DNA of 64,000 nt from Nonomuraea pusilla (GCF_900109355.1 NZ_FOBF01000003.1:588065-652064); one strand, 5' to 3'. Shown: positions 50,882 to 58,967, counted from the stretch's first letter. A program made the numbers and translations. The notes: generated by a model from the sequence alone, not told the origin.

Positions 50882-51361
50882 GTGGACTTCACCCTTACGT
50901 ACCATCCCACGCCTGACGAAGTGGGGCGTGCGCTCCAGCACGGCGTGGGGCGGCAGCTCAGAGCCGTCCGCGTGGCGCTGCCCGCCGTCCTGGCCGCGTC
51001 CGGACTCGCCTGCCTCCTGCTCGGCACCGTCGGCCTCGGCGCCGGCCTGCTCGCCGGGGCCGTCGCCTTCCCGCCGGTCCTGACCGGCGTGATCCGCCGC
51101 ACCGCCCGCAGGCAGCTCGGGTACCTCTGTGTGCCCACCACCCTGCACGTCACCGGCGACGGGTACAGCATGAGCACCGAGCAGTCCACCTCGGCGGTGA
51201 AGTGGTCGCTGTTCAGCGACGTCGTGGCCACGCCGGAGTTCTGGCTGTTCTTCGTCAACCGGCAGTTCGCCGGCTTCCTGCCCAGACGCGCCTTCGACCC
51301 GGCCCAGCAGACCGCCCTCGACGCCCTCTTCGCCCCCCAGCCGACCCCCGCCTCCCGCTGA
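50882..51361 (+). CDS. YcxB-like membrane protein
   Basis: A 159-residue protein from GTG 50882. It has a short N terminus (FTLTYHPTPDEVGRAL), two membrane helices (VALPAVLAASGLACLLLGTV and GLLAGAVAFPPVL) and a C-terminal YcxB-type domain (GYSMSTEQSTSAVKWSLFSD then FVNRQFAGFLPRRAF). Function unknown. It is convergent with the hydrolase gene. Confidence 0.75.
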   Translation: MDFTLTYHPTPDEVGRALQHGVGRQLRAVRVALPAVLAASGLACLLLGTVGLGAGLLAGAVAFPPVLTGVIRRTARRQLGYLCVPTTLHVTGDGYSMSTEQSTSAVKWSLFSDVVATPEFWLFFVNRQFAGFLPRRAFDPAQQTALDALFAPQPTPASR

Positions 51362-51395
51362 CGCCGGCCCCGCGGGGCAGCGGTGGAGGGGCTCC

Positions 51396-52430
51396 TCAGC
51401 GCGTCCCGCCGCCGGAGCGGGCCCGCCGGACGTGATCGAGGACGACCCCCACCACCACGTCCGGCCGGTACCGGTGGACGTGGTGTCCCGTCTCCTCGGC
51501 CACGACGTGCACCGCGTCCGAGGACAGCCGCGCCAGATCCTCCTGCAGCGGATACCAGACGGAGTAGAAGCGCCGCCGCTCCGCGATCGCCCGCGGGTCC
51601 GCGCACAGCGGGTCGTCCCGGCTGGACGACAGCACCGTCAGCGGGATCGCGCCCAGGCCGGCCGACCGGCGACGCACCTGCGCGGGCGTGACGGTGACCA
51701 TGGCCGCCGTCTCCCGCAGCCCCGCGCGGCGCTGCCGATGGCTCAGGTCGAACGCGATCCTCACGGGGACCAGCTCCGGCGGCACGCACCGGGCCTCGGC
51801 CGCGCCGCGGGCCCGGCCGCTCCACCCCGCGTCGAACGCCAGGCGCCGCGGCCCGAGCGGCGTCAACACCTCTCTCAACGTCAGGCGCACCAGCTCCGCC
51901 CGCGACCCGGCCAGCCGCCGGAACTGCTCCGGATGGCTCGAATCGACGAGCACGACCGCCGCCACCTGGCCGGGCCGCTCCGCGGCGAACAACCGCGCGA
52001 CGTGCCCGCCCGCCGAATGCCCCACCACCACGTACGGCGGCGGGATCTCCGCCTTCCGCAGGGCCCGCCGCAGGTCGCGTGCCGCCCGCAACGCCGACCC
52101 CGACCACGGCGACGGGTCGCTCCACCCGAGCCCGGCCCGGTCGTACAGCACGACGGACGACTCGGCCGACAGCTCCGGCAGCAGCCCGGCCCAGTTCAGC
52201 CCCGACTCGGCCAGCCCCGGCACGACCACCACGGTCGGCGAACCGGTGCCCGCCGTCCACAGATGAATCCGCCGCCCGCCGATGTCCACCATCCGCCCGG
52301 GAGGCGCGAACCGCCGCCGGTCCCGCCTCGCCCCGCGCACCTGGTACAGCACGCTGGCGGCCATCCCGCCCACAGCCACGCCCGCCACCGCCTTGGCGAA
52401 TCCGCCCGCGCCGAAACTCCCGCGCCCCAT
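51396..52430 (-). CDS. Alpha/beta hydrolase with N-terminal membrane segment
   Basis: A 344-residue protein from ATG 52430, chosen because GGGAGGA lies eight bases upstream; a GTG 48 bp earlier lacks such a site. An N-terminal hydrophobic stretch (FAKAVAGVAVGGMAASVLY) suggests membrane attachment. The fold shows VVVVPGLAESGLNWAGLLPE, YVVVGHSAGGHVARLFAAER (nucleophile Ser) and a C-terminal EETGHHVHRYRPD with the catalytic His. Probably an esterase or lipase. Confidence 0.85.
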   Translation of the reverse strand: MGRGSFGAGGFAKAVAGVAVGGMAASVLYQVRGARRDRRRFAPPGRMVDIGGRRIHLWTAGTGSPTVVVVPGLAESGLNWAGLLPELSAESSVVLYDRAGLGWSDPSPWSGSALRAARDLRRALRKAEIPPPYVVVGHSAGGHVARLFAAERPGQVAAVVLVDSSHPEQFRRLAGSRAELVRLTLREVLTPLGPRRLAFDAGWSGRARGAAEARCVPPELVPVRIAFDLSHRQRRAGLRETAAMVTVTPAQVRRRSAGLGAIPLTVLSSSRDDPLCADPRAIAERRRFYSVWYPLQEDLARLSSDAVHVVAEETGHHVHRYRPDVVVGVVLDHVRRARSGGGTR

Positions 52431-52679
52431 GCACGTCCTCCCGCTGCCTCTGAACCGGTCCCCTCGCGGATCATCCACGGCCGAGCCCGCCTTGCCCAGA
52501 AGGAAAAGCGAACAAAGAAAGGAGCAGGAAAAACAGAGAGAGAAACCCGATTAACGAACCAACCGAAAACTGAGGCGTTTCTCGAACCGCTCGCTCCCAG
52601 ATCGAATCCGCATGTAACGCAACAACTCCTCGCCGTCGAGCGTCTCCCCTCACCGAGACGCGTACACCAGGAGTCCCCC
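52431..52679. other. Divergent intergenic region with a purine-rich, low-GC tract
   Basis: No gene is seen. From about 52497 to 52575 the sequence is A-rich (AAGGAGCAGGAAAAACAGAG and GATTAACGAACCAACC), unlike the surrounding GC-rich DNA. It presumably holds promoters for both flanking genes; I could not pick out a clear -10/-35 pair. Confidence 0.5.
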
Positions 52680-53525
52680 ATGTCCCAGTACTACGGACCG
52701 CCACAAGGCCCACCCCCAGGACCGCCGCCCTCGAACTGGGCGCCCTACCCGCCCGTCACCCCGCCCCCGCCGAGGAAGAAGCACACGGCGCTGAAAGTGA
52801 TCGCCGGAGTCCTCGGTGCGCTGCTCCTCATCGGGATCGGCGCTCGCCTGGGCGGCGGCGACCGGGCCGAGCCAACGGCGGAGCGCAGCGGACTCGACGT
52901 GGCGGCCCAGCCCGAAGCCGAGGCTCCGACACCTGCCGCCCAGCAGGACACTCCGGCGGTCACGCCCACTCCGACCTCGAGCCCCGCGGAGAAGCCGAAG
53001 ACGTACCAGGGCGTCGGCGCGAAGGTGGTCAAGGTGAAACAGACCGAGCACGCCCTCCTCGCCGAACTCACCCACAGCGGCTCGTCCAACTTCATCGTCA
53101 GCCCGGTCGATCCTGGTGGCGCCGAGCAAGCCTCGATCGTCAACGAGATCGGCCGCTACAAGGGAACCGTCCTCGTCAACGAGGAGGACGGCAAGGTCCT
53201 CCGCGCGTTCAAGATCCAGGCGGACGGACCGTGGACACTCACGCTCAAACCGCTCGCCCTCGCCCGCGTGTGGGACGGCGGCAGCATCCGCGCCTCCGGC
53301 CGTGGCGACGACGTGATCGCCCTTGCCCCTCCGGCCTCCGGCCTGACCACCATGAAGGTCAACCACTCGGGCAGCCACAACTTCATCGTCGACTCCTACA
53401 GCGAGTCGTCCAGGGACCTGCTGGTGAACGAGATCGGCTCCTACCGAGGCGAGGTGCTGCTGCCGGACGCGACGTTCCTGATAGCCGTCCACGCGGACGG
53501 AAAGTGGAGCTTCACCAAGGGCTGA
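52680..53525 (+). CDS. Membrane-anchored protein with two tandem NFIV-type repeats
   Basis: 281 residues from ATG 52680 with CCAGGAGTCC upstream. A Pro/Tyr-rich cytoplasmic start (MSQYYGPPQGPPPGPPPSN), one membrane helix (LKVIAGVLGALLLIGIGA), an acidic/Pro linker, then two copies of a beta-type unit: HSGSSNFIV with IVNEIGRYKGTVLVN, and HSGSHNFIV with LVNEIGSYRGEVLL. Similar extracytoplasmic repeat proteins are common in actinomycetes without a known role. Confidence 0.75.
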   Translation: MSQYYGPPQGPPPGPPPSNWAPYPPVTPPPPRKKHTALKVIAGVLGALLLIGIGARLGGGDRAEPTAERSGLDVAAQPEAEAPTPAAQQDTPAVTPTPTSSPAEKPKTYQGVGAKVVKVKQTEHALLAELTHSGSSNFIVSPVDPGGAEQASIVNEIGRYKGTVLVNEEDGKVLRAFKIQADGPWTLTLKPLALARVWDGGSIRASGRGDDVIALAPPASGLTTMKVNHSGSHNFIVDSYSESSRDLLVNEIGSYRGEVLLPDATFLIAVHADGKWSFTKG

Positions 53526-53670
53526 GCCACCACCGCGGCCCGCGCAGCGCACCACCTGGGGCCTCCAGGAGGAGAACCGTCGCATCCTCACTCGCCGTTC
53601 CGCCGGCGGTGCTCAACTGCTCACCATGCCGAGCGTGACGACGGCCCTGCGCCAGCGCGCGGCCCGCCGG

Positions 53671-55242
53671 CTAGAACGGCCAGTCGGCGTCGCGGCCGGC
53701 TTCGAGCAGCGGGACCAGGCCGAACGCGGCATCGGAGAGCCCGCCGAACGTGTGCCGGTTCCCCGCTCCCGAGGGGCCGTGACCGTGCCGGTAGCCCGCC
53801 AGGTTCCACGTGTAGACGGGAACGCGCGCCGGGACCTGCGCGGTCGGATCGGCGCCGCCGGGCCCGTCCCACACCTGCTCGTCGGTGAGGATCACCACCC
53901 GGTCGTGGCCGCGGTAGTGGGCGCGGACGGCCTCGGCGGTGTCGGTGCCGCCCAGGTTCCCGAACCGGTCCACCATGCGCAGCAGCGACTCGCCCCCGCC
54001 GAACCGCACCGCCCGGTGACCCGTGCCGAACTCGACCAGGTCCGCGGAGTGCGCGCGCAGCGCCAGCGCCGACCCGAAGACCGCGGCCGAGTCGGCCCGG
54101 TTGAGCCCGGACCTGTCCGAGATCGGTCCGAACATCGAGCCGGACCGGTCCACGAGGATCAGCGTCCGCCCCTTCAGCGCGGGCACGTTCGCCAGCGAGT
54201 GCGCGAGCGCCTGCTCCAGCGCGTACGCCCAGCGCAGCGACGGAGCGGCGCGGTAGGCGGCGAGGAACCGGAACGGGAACTGCTTCGACCGGCGCACCTG
54301 GCCCGCGTCGGCCAGCTTCGCGGCGACGCCGGCGGCGACCTCGTCGGAGACGCCGGCCTGGTCGAAGTTCCGCAGGTTCCTGGTGAGCGCCATCAGCCCC
54401 ATCGACGGGATGACGGCCTCCCACGCCTCAGCGTCCATCGGCCCCTGGAGCCAGCCCGCGAGCGCCTCCCACGTCATCCCGGCCAGGGTGAGGCGTTCGC
54501 GGACGTCCGGGCGGGACAGGAACTCGCGGCGCCGCTCGACCGGGAGCGCCATGAGCTTCTCCCGCTCCGCCAGCGTGCGCAGCGAGGCGGGTACGTCGTC
54601 GCCGCGCTGGTGACGCCGGTCGAGGGCGTGCCTGAACAGGTCGCCCTGCCAGTGCTTGCCCGGGTCCGGCGCGGGATGGACGAGGTCGATGACGTCGCCG
54701 AAGCGGAAGCCCCTGCCGCCGGTGTCGTACTTGAGCAGGCTTCGCTCCGTGTAGAGGCGCTGGACGGCGTCGGCGACGCCCCGCTTGACCGGCTTGGGAA
54801 CGGCCCGGCCGTAGGTGGAGGTCCAGTAGGCGAGCGCCTCCCCCGGCTCGTCCGCGCGCTGGAGGACGCTGCCGACGAGCTGCCGGTTCAGGCCCTGCTC
54901 GCCCGCGGCGAGGCGGGCCTTGACCGCCTCCAGGACGGCGACCATGGGCGCCGTCCGCATGTTCGCCTCACTGCGCAGCCACGGCAGGAACCGGGCCAGC
55001 CACCCGCCGTCCTCGACGGCCACCTGGTGGACGAGGGCGCGGAATCGCTGGTCTCGGTCGGACGCCTGCTCGTAGAAGGTGCCCTCGCCGGCCATGTTGA
55101 CGACCGCGAGGAGGAACAGCTCGCCCTTGGCGTCCCGCGCGTAGCCCGGAGCGCCCTCGTAGGTGTGGCCGGACGGGGCCGCCTCGGTCCTGACCGGGCT
55201 GGACGCGGCCGTCCTGGTGGTCACGCGATTGAACTTCGCCAT
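53671..55242 (-). CDS. rsr: TROVE-domain protein, Ro60 orthologue (Rsr)
   Basis: A 523-residue RNA-binding protein. The HEAT-like ring domain is seen in LLAVVNMAGEGTFYEQASDR, VEDGGWLARFLPWLRSEANM and PSMGLMALTRNLRNFDQAGV. The C-terminal vWA domain has the MIDAS motif DRSGSMFGP, GGTDTAEAV and ILTDEQVWDG. Bacterial Ro60 proteins bind Y RNAs and help nucleases handle structured RNA. ATG 55242 (MAKFNRVTTRTAAS) is chosen over a longer frame that would run into the RNA gene. Two Y-RNA-like genes lie directly upstream on the same strand. Confidence 0.93.
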   Translation of the reverse strand: MAKFNRVTTRTAASSPVRTEAAPSGHTYEGAPGYARDAKGELFLLAVVNMAGEGTFYEQASDRDQRFRALVHQVAVEDGGWLARFLPWLRSEANMRTAPMVAVLEAVKARLAAGEQGLNRQLVGSVLQRADEPGEALAYWTSTYGRAVPKPVKRGVADAVQRLYTERSLLKYDTGGRGFRFGDVIDLVHPAPDPGKHWQGDLFRHALDRRHQRGDDVPASLRTLAEREKLMALPVERRREFLSRPDVRERLTLAGMTWEALAGWLQGPMDAEAWEAVIPSMGLMALTRNLRNFDQAGVSDEVAAGVAAKLADAGQVRRSKQFPFRFLAAYRAAPSLRWAYALEQALAHSLANVPALKGRTLILVDRSGSMFGPISDRSGLNRADSAAVFGSALALRAHSADLVEFGTGHRAVRFGGGESLLRMVDRFGNLGGTDTAEAVRAHYRGHDRVVILTDEQVWDGPGGADPTAQVPARVPVYTWNLAGYRHGHGPSGAGNRHTFGGLSDAAFGLVPLLEAGRDADWPF

Positions 55243-55299
55243 GCTGCGACGAGGCCCCCTGCTCTTTGTCGTACGGAGGGAGCCTCTTTTCCGGAGAAC

Positions 55300-55440
55300 G
55301 TGCCCGAGAACCAGGTCGGCTACAGGAAACAAAGCGCTCTGCCTGCTGAGCTACATCCGCCGTGAAGGGCGGATGGCGGGACTCGAACCCGCGACCACTC
55401 GATCCCTAATCGAAGTACCTGTCGCCTGCGCACCGGGCAC
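55300..55440 (-). ncRNA. Y RNA (YrlA-like) 1 with circularly permuted tRNA-like module
   Basis: About 141 nt on the minus strand, ending 57 nt before rsr. The ends pair perfectly (GTGCCCG with CGGGCAC). Next comes a bulged helix with GTGCGCAGGCGACAGG on the 5' side and CCTGTAGCCGACCTGG on the 3' side. Then, 5' to 3': a small hairpin, a T arm (GCGGGTTCGAGTCCCGC), an acceptor-like stem closed by loop CTTCAC (CATCCGCC with GGCGGATG) and a D arm (GTAGCTCAGCAGGCAGAGC). The 3' half of a tRNA thus precedes its 5' half. Bacterial YrlA RNAs carry such tRNA mimics and bind Ro60. Confidence 0.85.
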
Positions 55441-55458
55441 GCGCTCCGAAATCGTGTC

Positions 55459-55596
55459 CCTCCCGAGATCCGAGGTCGGCGACGGTGACACAAGTGTCCT
55501 GGGCCACTGGACGACACCCACCGGAGGTGGGAGGCGGGATTCGAACCCGCGTTTCTCCTATGGAGAGGAAGTAACCGTTGCCTGCGCACCGGGAGG
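55459..55596 (-). ncRNA. Y RNA (YrlA-like) 2 with circularly permuted tRNA-like module
   Basis: About 138 nt, 18 nt upstream of the first RNA and in the same orientation. The ends pair (CCTCCCG with CGGGAGG). The 5' motif GGTGCGCAGGCAACGG and 3' motif CCGTCGCCGACCTCGG match those of the other RNA closely. The module has hairpin TCTCC-ATA-GGAGA, T arm GCGGGTTCGAATCCCGC, acceptor-like stem (CCCACC with GGTGGG, loop TCC) and D arm GTCGTCCAGTGGCCCAGGAC, which resembles that of tRNA-Glu. Acceptor and D-arm sequences differ from RNA 1 while their structure is kept. Confidence 0.85.
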
Positions 55597-55812
55597 TGCA
55601 TATTCGGTTGTGAGCTTCAGAGGTCGAGGCGGCGCCGGGTCGGTTTCATTTAACAGATGAAGGAACCGGAGCCTTCGCACCTGAAGCGGTTCCCACGATA
55701 GCGAGCAAGATTACGGACCACATCTGATTTTCCGCCGTTCCCACGAAATATCAGGACATCGCACATAAGCAGCAGATCCAGCCACTTTCGCGAGCGTTCC
55801 GCCGACTCGCCC

Positions 55813-55935
55813 TTACGGACACCCCTCCCCGCTCCCCGCCTCGGACACGTCGGGCCACCTGCCGATGATCTCGACGCCGATGACGCGGCCGTCCTCGTCG
55901 AGGTCGAATCTCCGGGGGTAGGGCTGACACCGCTC
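55813..55935 (-). pseudogene. Remnant of a DUF2283-like C terminus
   Basis: A minus-strand frame ending at 55813 reads PYPRRFDLDEDGRVIGVEII then GRWPDVSEAG. The FDLDEDGRVIGVEI segment resembles DUF2283-type proteins. An in-frame stop lies just upstream and there is no start codon, so this is probably a decayed fragment. Confidence 0.4.
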
Positions 55936-55957
55936 CGCTGAGTGCGATCATCCCGCC

Positions 55958-56151
55958 ATGACCGCCACTCCTCGTCCCCGCAGCGGCCGTTCCGGCGTCA
56001 TCGGCTTCGCGATCTCGGCCTTGCCGGCGCTCGTCGGCCGTGCGCTCCTCCTGTGGAGGGCTTGGGCCGCGTGGGCGCCGCGCCCGGCACGTGGTTGCTG
56101 CCGGTGGCCGGAGCCGGGCACCTCTGGTTCCTGATGCTCGACGACCTGTAA
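55958..56151 (+). pseudogene. Possible frameshifted small membrane protein
   Basis: ATG 55958 opens MTATPRPRSGRSGVIGFAIS followed by ALPALVGRALLL. A different frame then continues with VGAAPGTWLLPVAGAGHLWF to a stop at 56151. Together they would make one short hydrophobic protein, so a frameshift is likely. Low certainty. Confidence 0.3.
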
Positions 56152-56296
56152 GGAAGCGACCGTCCGCCCCGCGGAGGAGGACATCCGGGCCTCCGACCGC
56201 TCCCTCTGCCGAACGCCCCTGGGCTCGCTGCTGAGCCTGCACGTCCATCCGGGCGATCCCCTCCGGGATCTGCCGAGTGCGGGCACCGGGGTGTCC

Positions 56297-56485
56297 CTAC
56301 CCGCCGCCGCAGCCGCCGCCACAACCGCCGCCCCCGCCGTCCCCACCCCCAGAACTTCCGCCCCCGCCGCCGCCCCCGCCGCCGGAGTTGTCCCACTTGT
56401 CGCGCCGGCTCGCGTCGTCGTCGGCCTTCCGTACGAGCCACCAGACGATAAGGACGCCGAGTCCGATCACAATCGCCATCTCCAT
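56297..56485 (-). CDS. Small membrane protein with Gly/Cys-rich tail
   Basis: 62 residues: one N-terminal helix (MAIVIGLGVLIVWWLVRKAD) then a Gly-rich tail ending GGGCGGGCGGG. Such tails occur beside TIGR04222-type membrane proteins in actinomycetes. It is divergent from the DUF1399-like gene, whose family in other organisms carries a Gly-rich C-terminal tail that is missing from this copy. Confidence 0.6.
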   Translation of the reverse strand: MEMAIVIGLGVLIVWWLVRKADDDASRRDKWDNSGGGGGGGGGSSGGGDGGGGGCGGGCGGG

Positions 56486-56523
56486 CGATACAGTGAATCC
56501 CGCTTCCAGCCGGGGAGGTAGGG

Positions 56524-57018
56524 GTGTTCTCGATACACCGCAGAATCAGCATCGATCGCATGGCCCGGGTCGTCGACGGCTTGGACCTGCCCGATGCCGT
56601 CTTCAGGACATGCCCCTACCAGCCGCGCGAGCTTGTCGAGACCGGGCTGCGGCAGTGGCTGCGCTGCTGCGGCGCGGCGATGCGGGACCACCGCATCATC
56701 GGCATGCCGTCGCACGCCGTGGACGAGGCGTGGCACGGGTTCATCCTGTGCACCGCGCGGTACGCGGCGTTCTGCTCGGCGGCGTACGGCCGGTATCTGC
56801 ACCACCACCCTGAGGGCGGCGGCCTGCCGGGCACGGCCGTCGCGGGCTCGATGCGCGATCAGCTGGACCGCACCGTCGTCGCCTGGACGATGGTGGCCCG
56901 GCCCGGCGAACGATGCGTCCTGTGGGACCTGGACGCGCAGGTCGGCGTGCCCGAGCCGTGGGGCGTCCCGGCCGAGCGGGTCGCCGCGATCGAGACACGG
57001 CTTCGAACCACCGCCTGA
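56524..57018 (+). CDS. Glycine-rich-domain-protein-like (DUF1399-type) protein without the Gly tail
   Basis: 164 residues from GTG 56524. The key segment is MPSHAVDEAWHGFILCTARY then AAFCSAAYGRYLHHHPEGG, matching the VDxxWHxHxxxxxxYxxxC pattern of the GRDP/DUF1399 family. Plant members are regulators; bacterial roles are unknown. ATG 56560 is an alternative start. Confidence 0.55.
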   Translation: MFSIHRRISIDRMARVVDGLDLPDAVFRTCPYQPRELVETGLRQWLRCCGAAMRDHRIIGMPSHAVDEAWHGFILCTARYAAFCSAAYGRYLHHHPEGGGLPGTAVAGSMRDQLDRTVVAWTMVARPGERCVLWDLDAQVGVPEPWGVPAERVAAIETRLRTTA

Positions 57019-57081
57019 ACGGACGAAAGAACCCGATCACCAGCGAAGGACCGCCTCCAGGAAGCTCGCCTGAGCCGATCC

Positions 57082-57342
57082 TCATCCCCCGGGGCAGTCG
57101 CTGTGCTCAGCGCAGTAACCGGACGGCAGCGGGGGCACAGGACGGTACAGCTCCGCCTGGCGTGCGTCGACGTACAGGCTCGCGTGAACGAGGACCCCGC
57201 ACACTGCCGCGACAGGACCGAAGACCCAGGCACCCACCGCCCTCCGGGTGAGGACGCAGACGCCGGCGGCGAGGACGGGCGTCGCAACGAAGATCACCCC
57301 GGCCGCCGTCATCCACGCGTTCGCCTTGTCACCGTCGGTCAT
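57082..57342 (-). CDS. Small two-helix membrane protein
   Basis: 86 residues from ATG 57342: MTDGDKANAWMTAAGVIFVA, a second helix (AWVFGPVAAVCGVLVHASLY), then a soluble tail ending GYCAEHSDCPGG with a CxxHxxC pattern. No family recognised. A longer start at 57381 is possible. Confidence 0.5.
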   Translation of the reverse strand: MTDGDKANAWMTAAGVIFVATPVLAAGVCVLTRRAVGAWVFGPVAAVCGVLVHASLYVDARQAELYRPVPPLPSGYCAEHSDCPGG

Positions 57343-57444
57343 GCCGCCGACACCACCCGGCCCCCTGCCCCGTGCCTTCATGGTTGATGACGATCTCACG
57401 CACGGGGCGGTGCCTCGCTGGGCGAATCCGAGGAGCACGACGTT

Positions 57445-57687
57445 CAGTGGTGTGGGCGCATTCCGTCGAAGAGGACGGCCAGCGTTCGGGCGCGCAGCTC
57501 ATCGCCCCACTGGTTGCGTTCCGCGGCCATACAGGTGGCCGCCAGCAGGGCCAGCGGCACCACCCCGACGGCATCGACCTGCCGCCCGCAGCGGCCGATC
57601 ACCTCGGCGAGGTCTTCCGGTCCTCCCGCGGCACACTCGTCAACGGCATGAACACCGGCCGGTAGAGGAACACGCGGCCGAAGCTCA
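57445..57687 (-). pseudogene. Frameshifted small gene coupled to the MBL gene
   Basis: ATG 57687 overlaps the MBL stop (ATGA) and reads MSFGRVFLYRPVFMP before ending prematurely. A second frame continues with VDECAAGGPEDLAEVIGRCG and LALLAATCMAAERNQWGDEL to a stop at 57445. The two frames look like one gene of about 80 residues broken by a single-base shift. Confidence 0.45.
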
Positions 57688-58491
57688 TGGTCGGAGGCGG
57701 TCGAGCTCCCAGGGATCGTGCGCGGACACGACGGTCACCTCGTCGCCGTGTTCACGCACGAGCGCGCGCAGCCGGGCCTGGGTGGCGACGCGGGCCGCCC
57801 GGTCCACCTCGGATTCGTGCTGCACGACGTCCATGAGCGGGTGCCCGTGCGGCGTGTCGTCGTCCAGTTCACGGTGGTAGAAGTAGGCGTCGCCCGCGTG
57901 CAGCAGCCACCGGTCGTCGTGCCGTACGGCCACTCCTGCATGACCGGCGCTGTGGCCGCCGAGTGGCACCAGCAGGATCTCCGGCGGCAGCCCTTCCAGC
58001 GGACGCGCCCCGGGGAACCCGAACCAGTCCCGACCGCCGTCGCCGCCGTAGGTGATCCAGTGCGGATCGTGTGCCCAGTGGGCGGGGCGGTAGCGGCGGC
58101 TGGGGGCCTCGGCCAGTGCGGCCCGGCGTTCGGCTTCGAACACGTGCACCCTGGCGTGCGGGAAGTCAGGGAGCCCGCCGGAGTGGTCCACGTCGAGGTG
58201 CGTGACCACGATGTCGTGAACGTCGGCGGGGTCGTACCCGAGACGGACGATCTGGCGGACGGCGGTCTCGTCCGGGTCGAGAAGCGGTTCGGCCAGCGCG
58301 ACCCAGTCGGCGGCCAGCGACTCCCCGGGCCGCCGGACATCGTCCAGCCCGAGGCCCGCCTCCACCAGTACGAGGCCGGCGTCGTCGGTTTCGACCAGCA
58401 GAGCGTGGCACACGATCGGCAGGGGAGCGAGGGGGCCGTAGGTCGGCTCGATCTTCCGCAGCGACCCGACGTTCAGGTGATGGACCTTCAT
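57685..58491 (-). CDS. MBL-fold hydrolase (lactonase-like)
   Basis: 268 residues from ATG 58491 (MKVHHLNVGSLRKIEPTYGP). The metal motif is VVTHLDVDHSGGLPDFPHAR, so it reads HxDxDH, and VPLGGHSAGHAGVAV and LLHAGDAYF supply further ligands. This resembles N-acyl-homoserine lactonase-type MBL enzymes, with Asp where AiiA has His. It is divergent from the MerR gene across a perfect palindrome and is probably its target. Confidence 0.82.
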   Translation of the reverse strand: MKVHHLNVGSLRKIEPTYGPLAPLPIVCHALLVETDDAGLVLVEAGLGLDDVRRPGESLAADWVALAEPLLDPDETAVRQIVRLGYDPADVHDIVVTHLDVDHSGGLPDFPHARVHVFEAERRAALAEAPSRRYRPAHWAHDPHWITYGGDGGRDWFGFPGARPLEGLPPEILLVPLGGHSAGHAGVAVRHDDRWLLHAGDAYFYHRELDDDTPHGHPLMDVVQHESEVDRAARVATQARLRALVREHGDEVTVVSAHDPWELDRLRP

Positions 58492-58506
58492 GCGCCCTAG
58501 ACTGCG

Positions 58507-58526
58507 ACTTGAACCGCGGTTCAAGT
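58507..58526. promoter_or_regulatory. Perfect 20-bp palindrome, likely MerR operator
   Basis: ACTTGAACCGCGGTTCAAGT lies between the MBL and MerR starts. Its length and position fit the spacer palindromes bound by MerR dimers. Confidence 0.8.
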
Positions 58527-58550
58527 CAAGGAGACGAGGAGGCCGTCGGG

Positions 58551-58967
58551 GTGGACGAGACGCTGCTGGACATCGGCGAGGTGGCCGAGCGCACGGGGCT
58601 GGCCCCTTCGGCGCTGCGGTTCTACGAGCGCAAAGGTCTCATCTCCAGCACGGCGCGCAACGGTCTGCGCCGCGCCTACCGGCCCGAGGTGCTGGAACGC
58701 CTCGGGCTGATCATGTGCGCCCGCGGTGCCGGCTTCACCGTAGCCGAGATCAGCTCGTTTCTCAGCGCGGGCCCCGGCGACCGGGAGGTACGCGAGAAGA
58801 TGGCGGTCAAGGCCGGGGAGTTGAACCAGCGCGTCGCCCAGTTGACGAGGTTGCGCGACGCGCTCGACCACGCCGCGACCTGCGACCACGAGCCTCTGAC
58901 GGACTGCCCCGACTTCAAGCGAGCCGTGTGGAACGCCCGGCCCGAATCGACAGCCTCTTCCCCCTGA
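58551..58967 (+). CDS. MerR-family regulator (SoxR-like)
   Basis: 138 residues from GTG 58551 with AAGGAGACGAGGAGG upstream. LLDIGEVAERTGLAPSALRF and YERKGLISSTARNGLRRAY are the MerR winged helix; a dimer helix follows. The C terminus has CDHEPLTDCPDFKRAV, like the SoxR-type end, although SoxR's four-Cys cluster is incomplete (two Cys, one His). The long frame starting at 58509 would include the palindrome and is rejected. Confidence 0.88.
   Translation: MDETLLDIGEVAERTGLAPSALRFYERKGLISSTARNGLRRAYRPEVLERLGLIMCARGAGFTVAEISSFLSAGPGDREVREKMAVKAGELNQRVAQLTRLRDALDHAATCDHEPLTDCPDFKRAVWNARPESTASSP

Noticed and set aside
55300..55600. Two ordinary tRNA genes
   Set aside because: T arms and D arms are present but in permuted order, with the acceptor closed by a short loop and no normal anticodon arm, so they are Y RNA modules rather than tRNAs.
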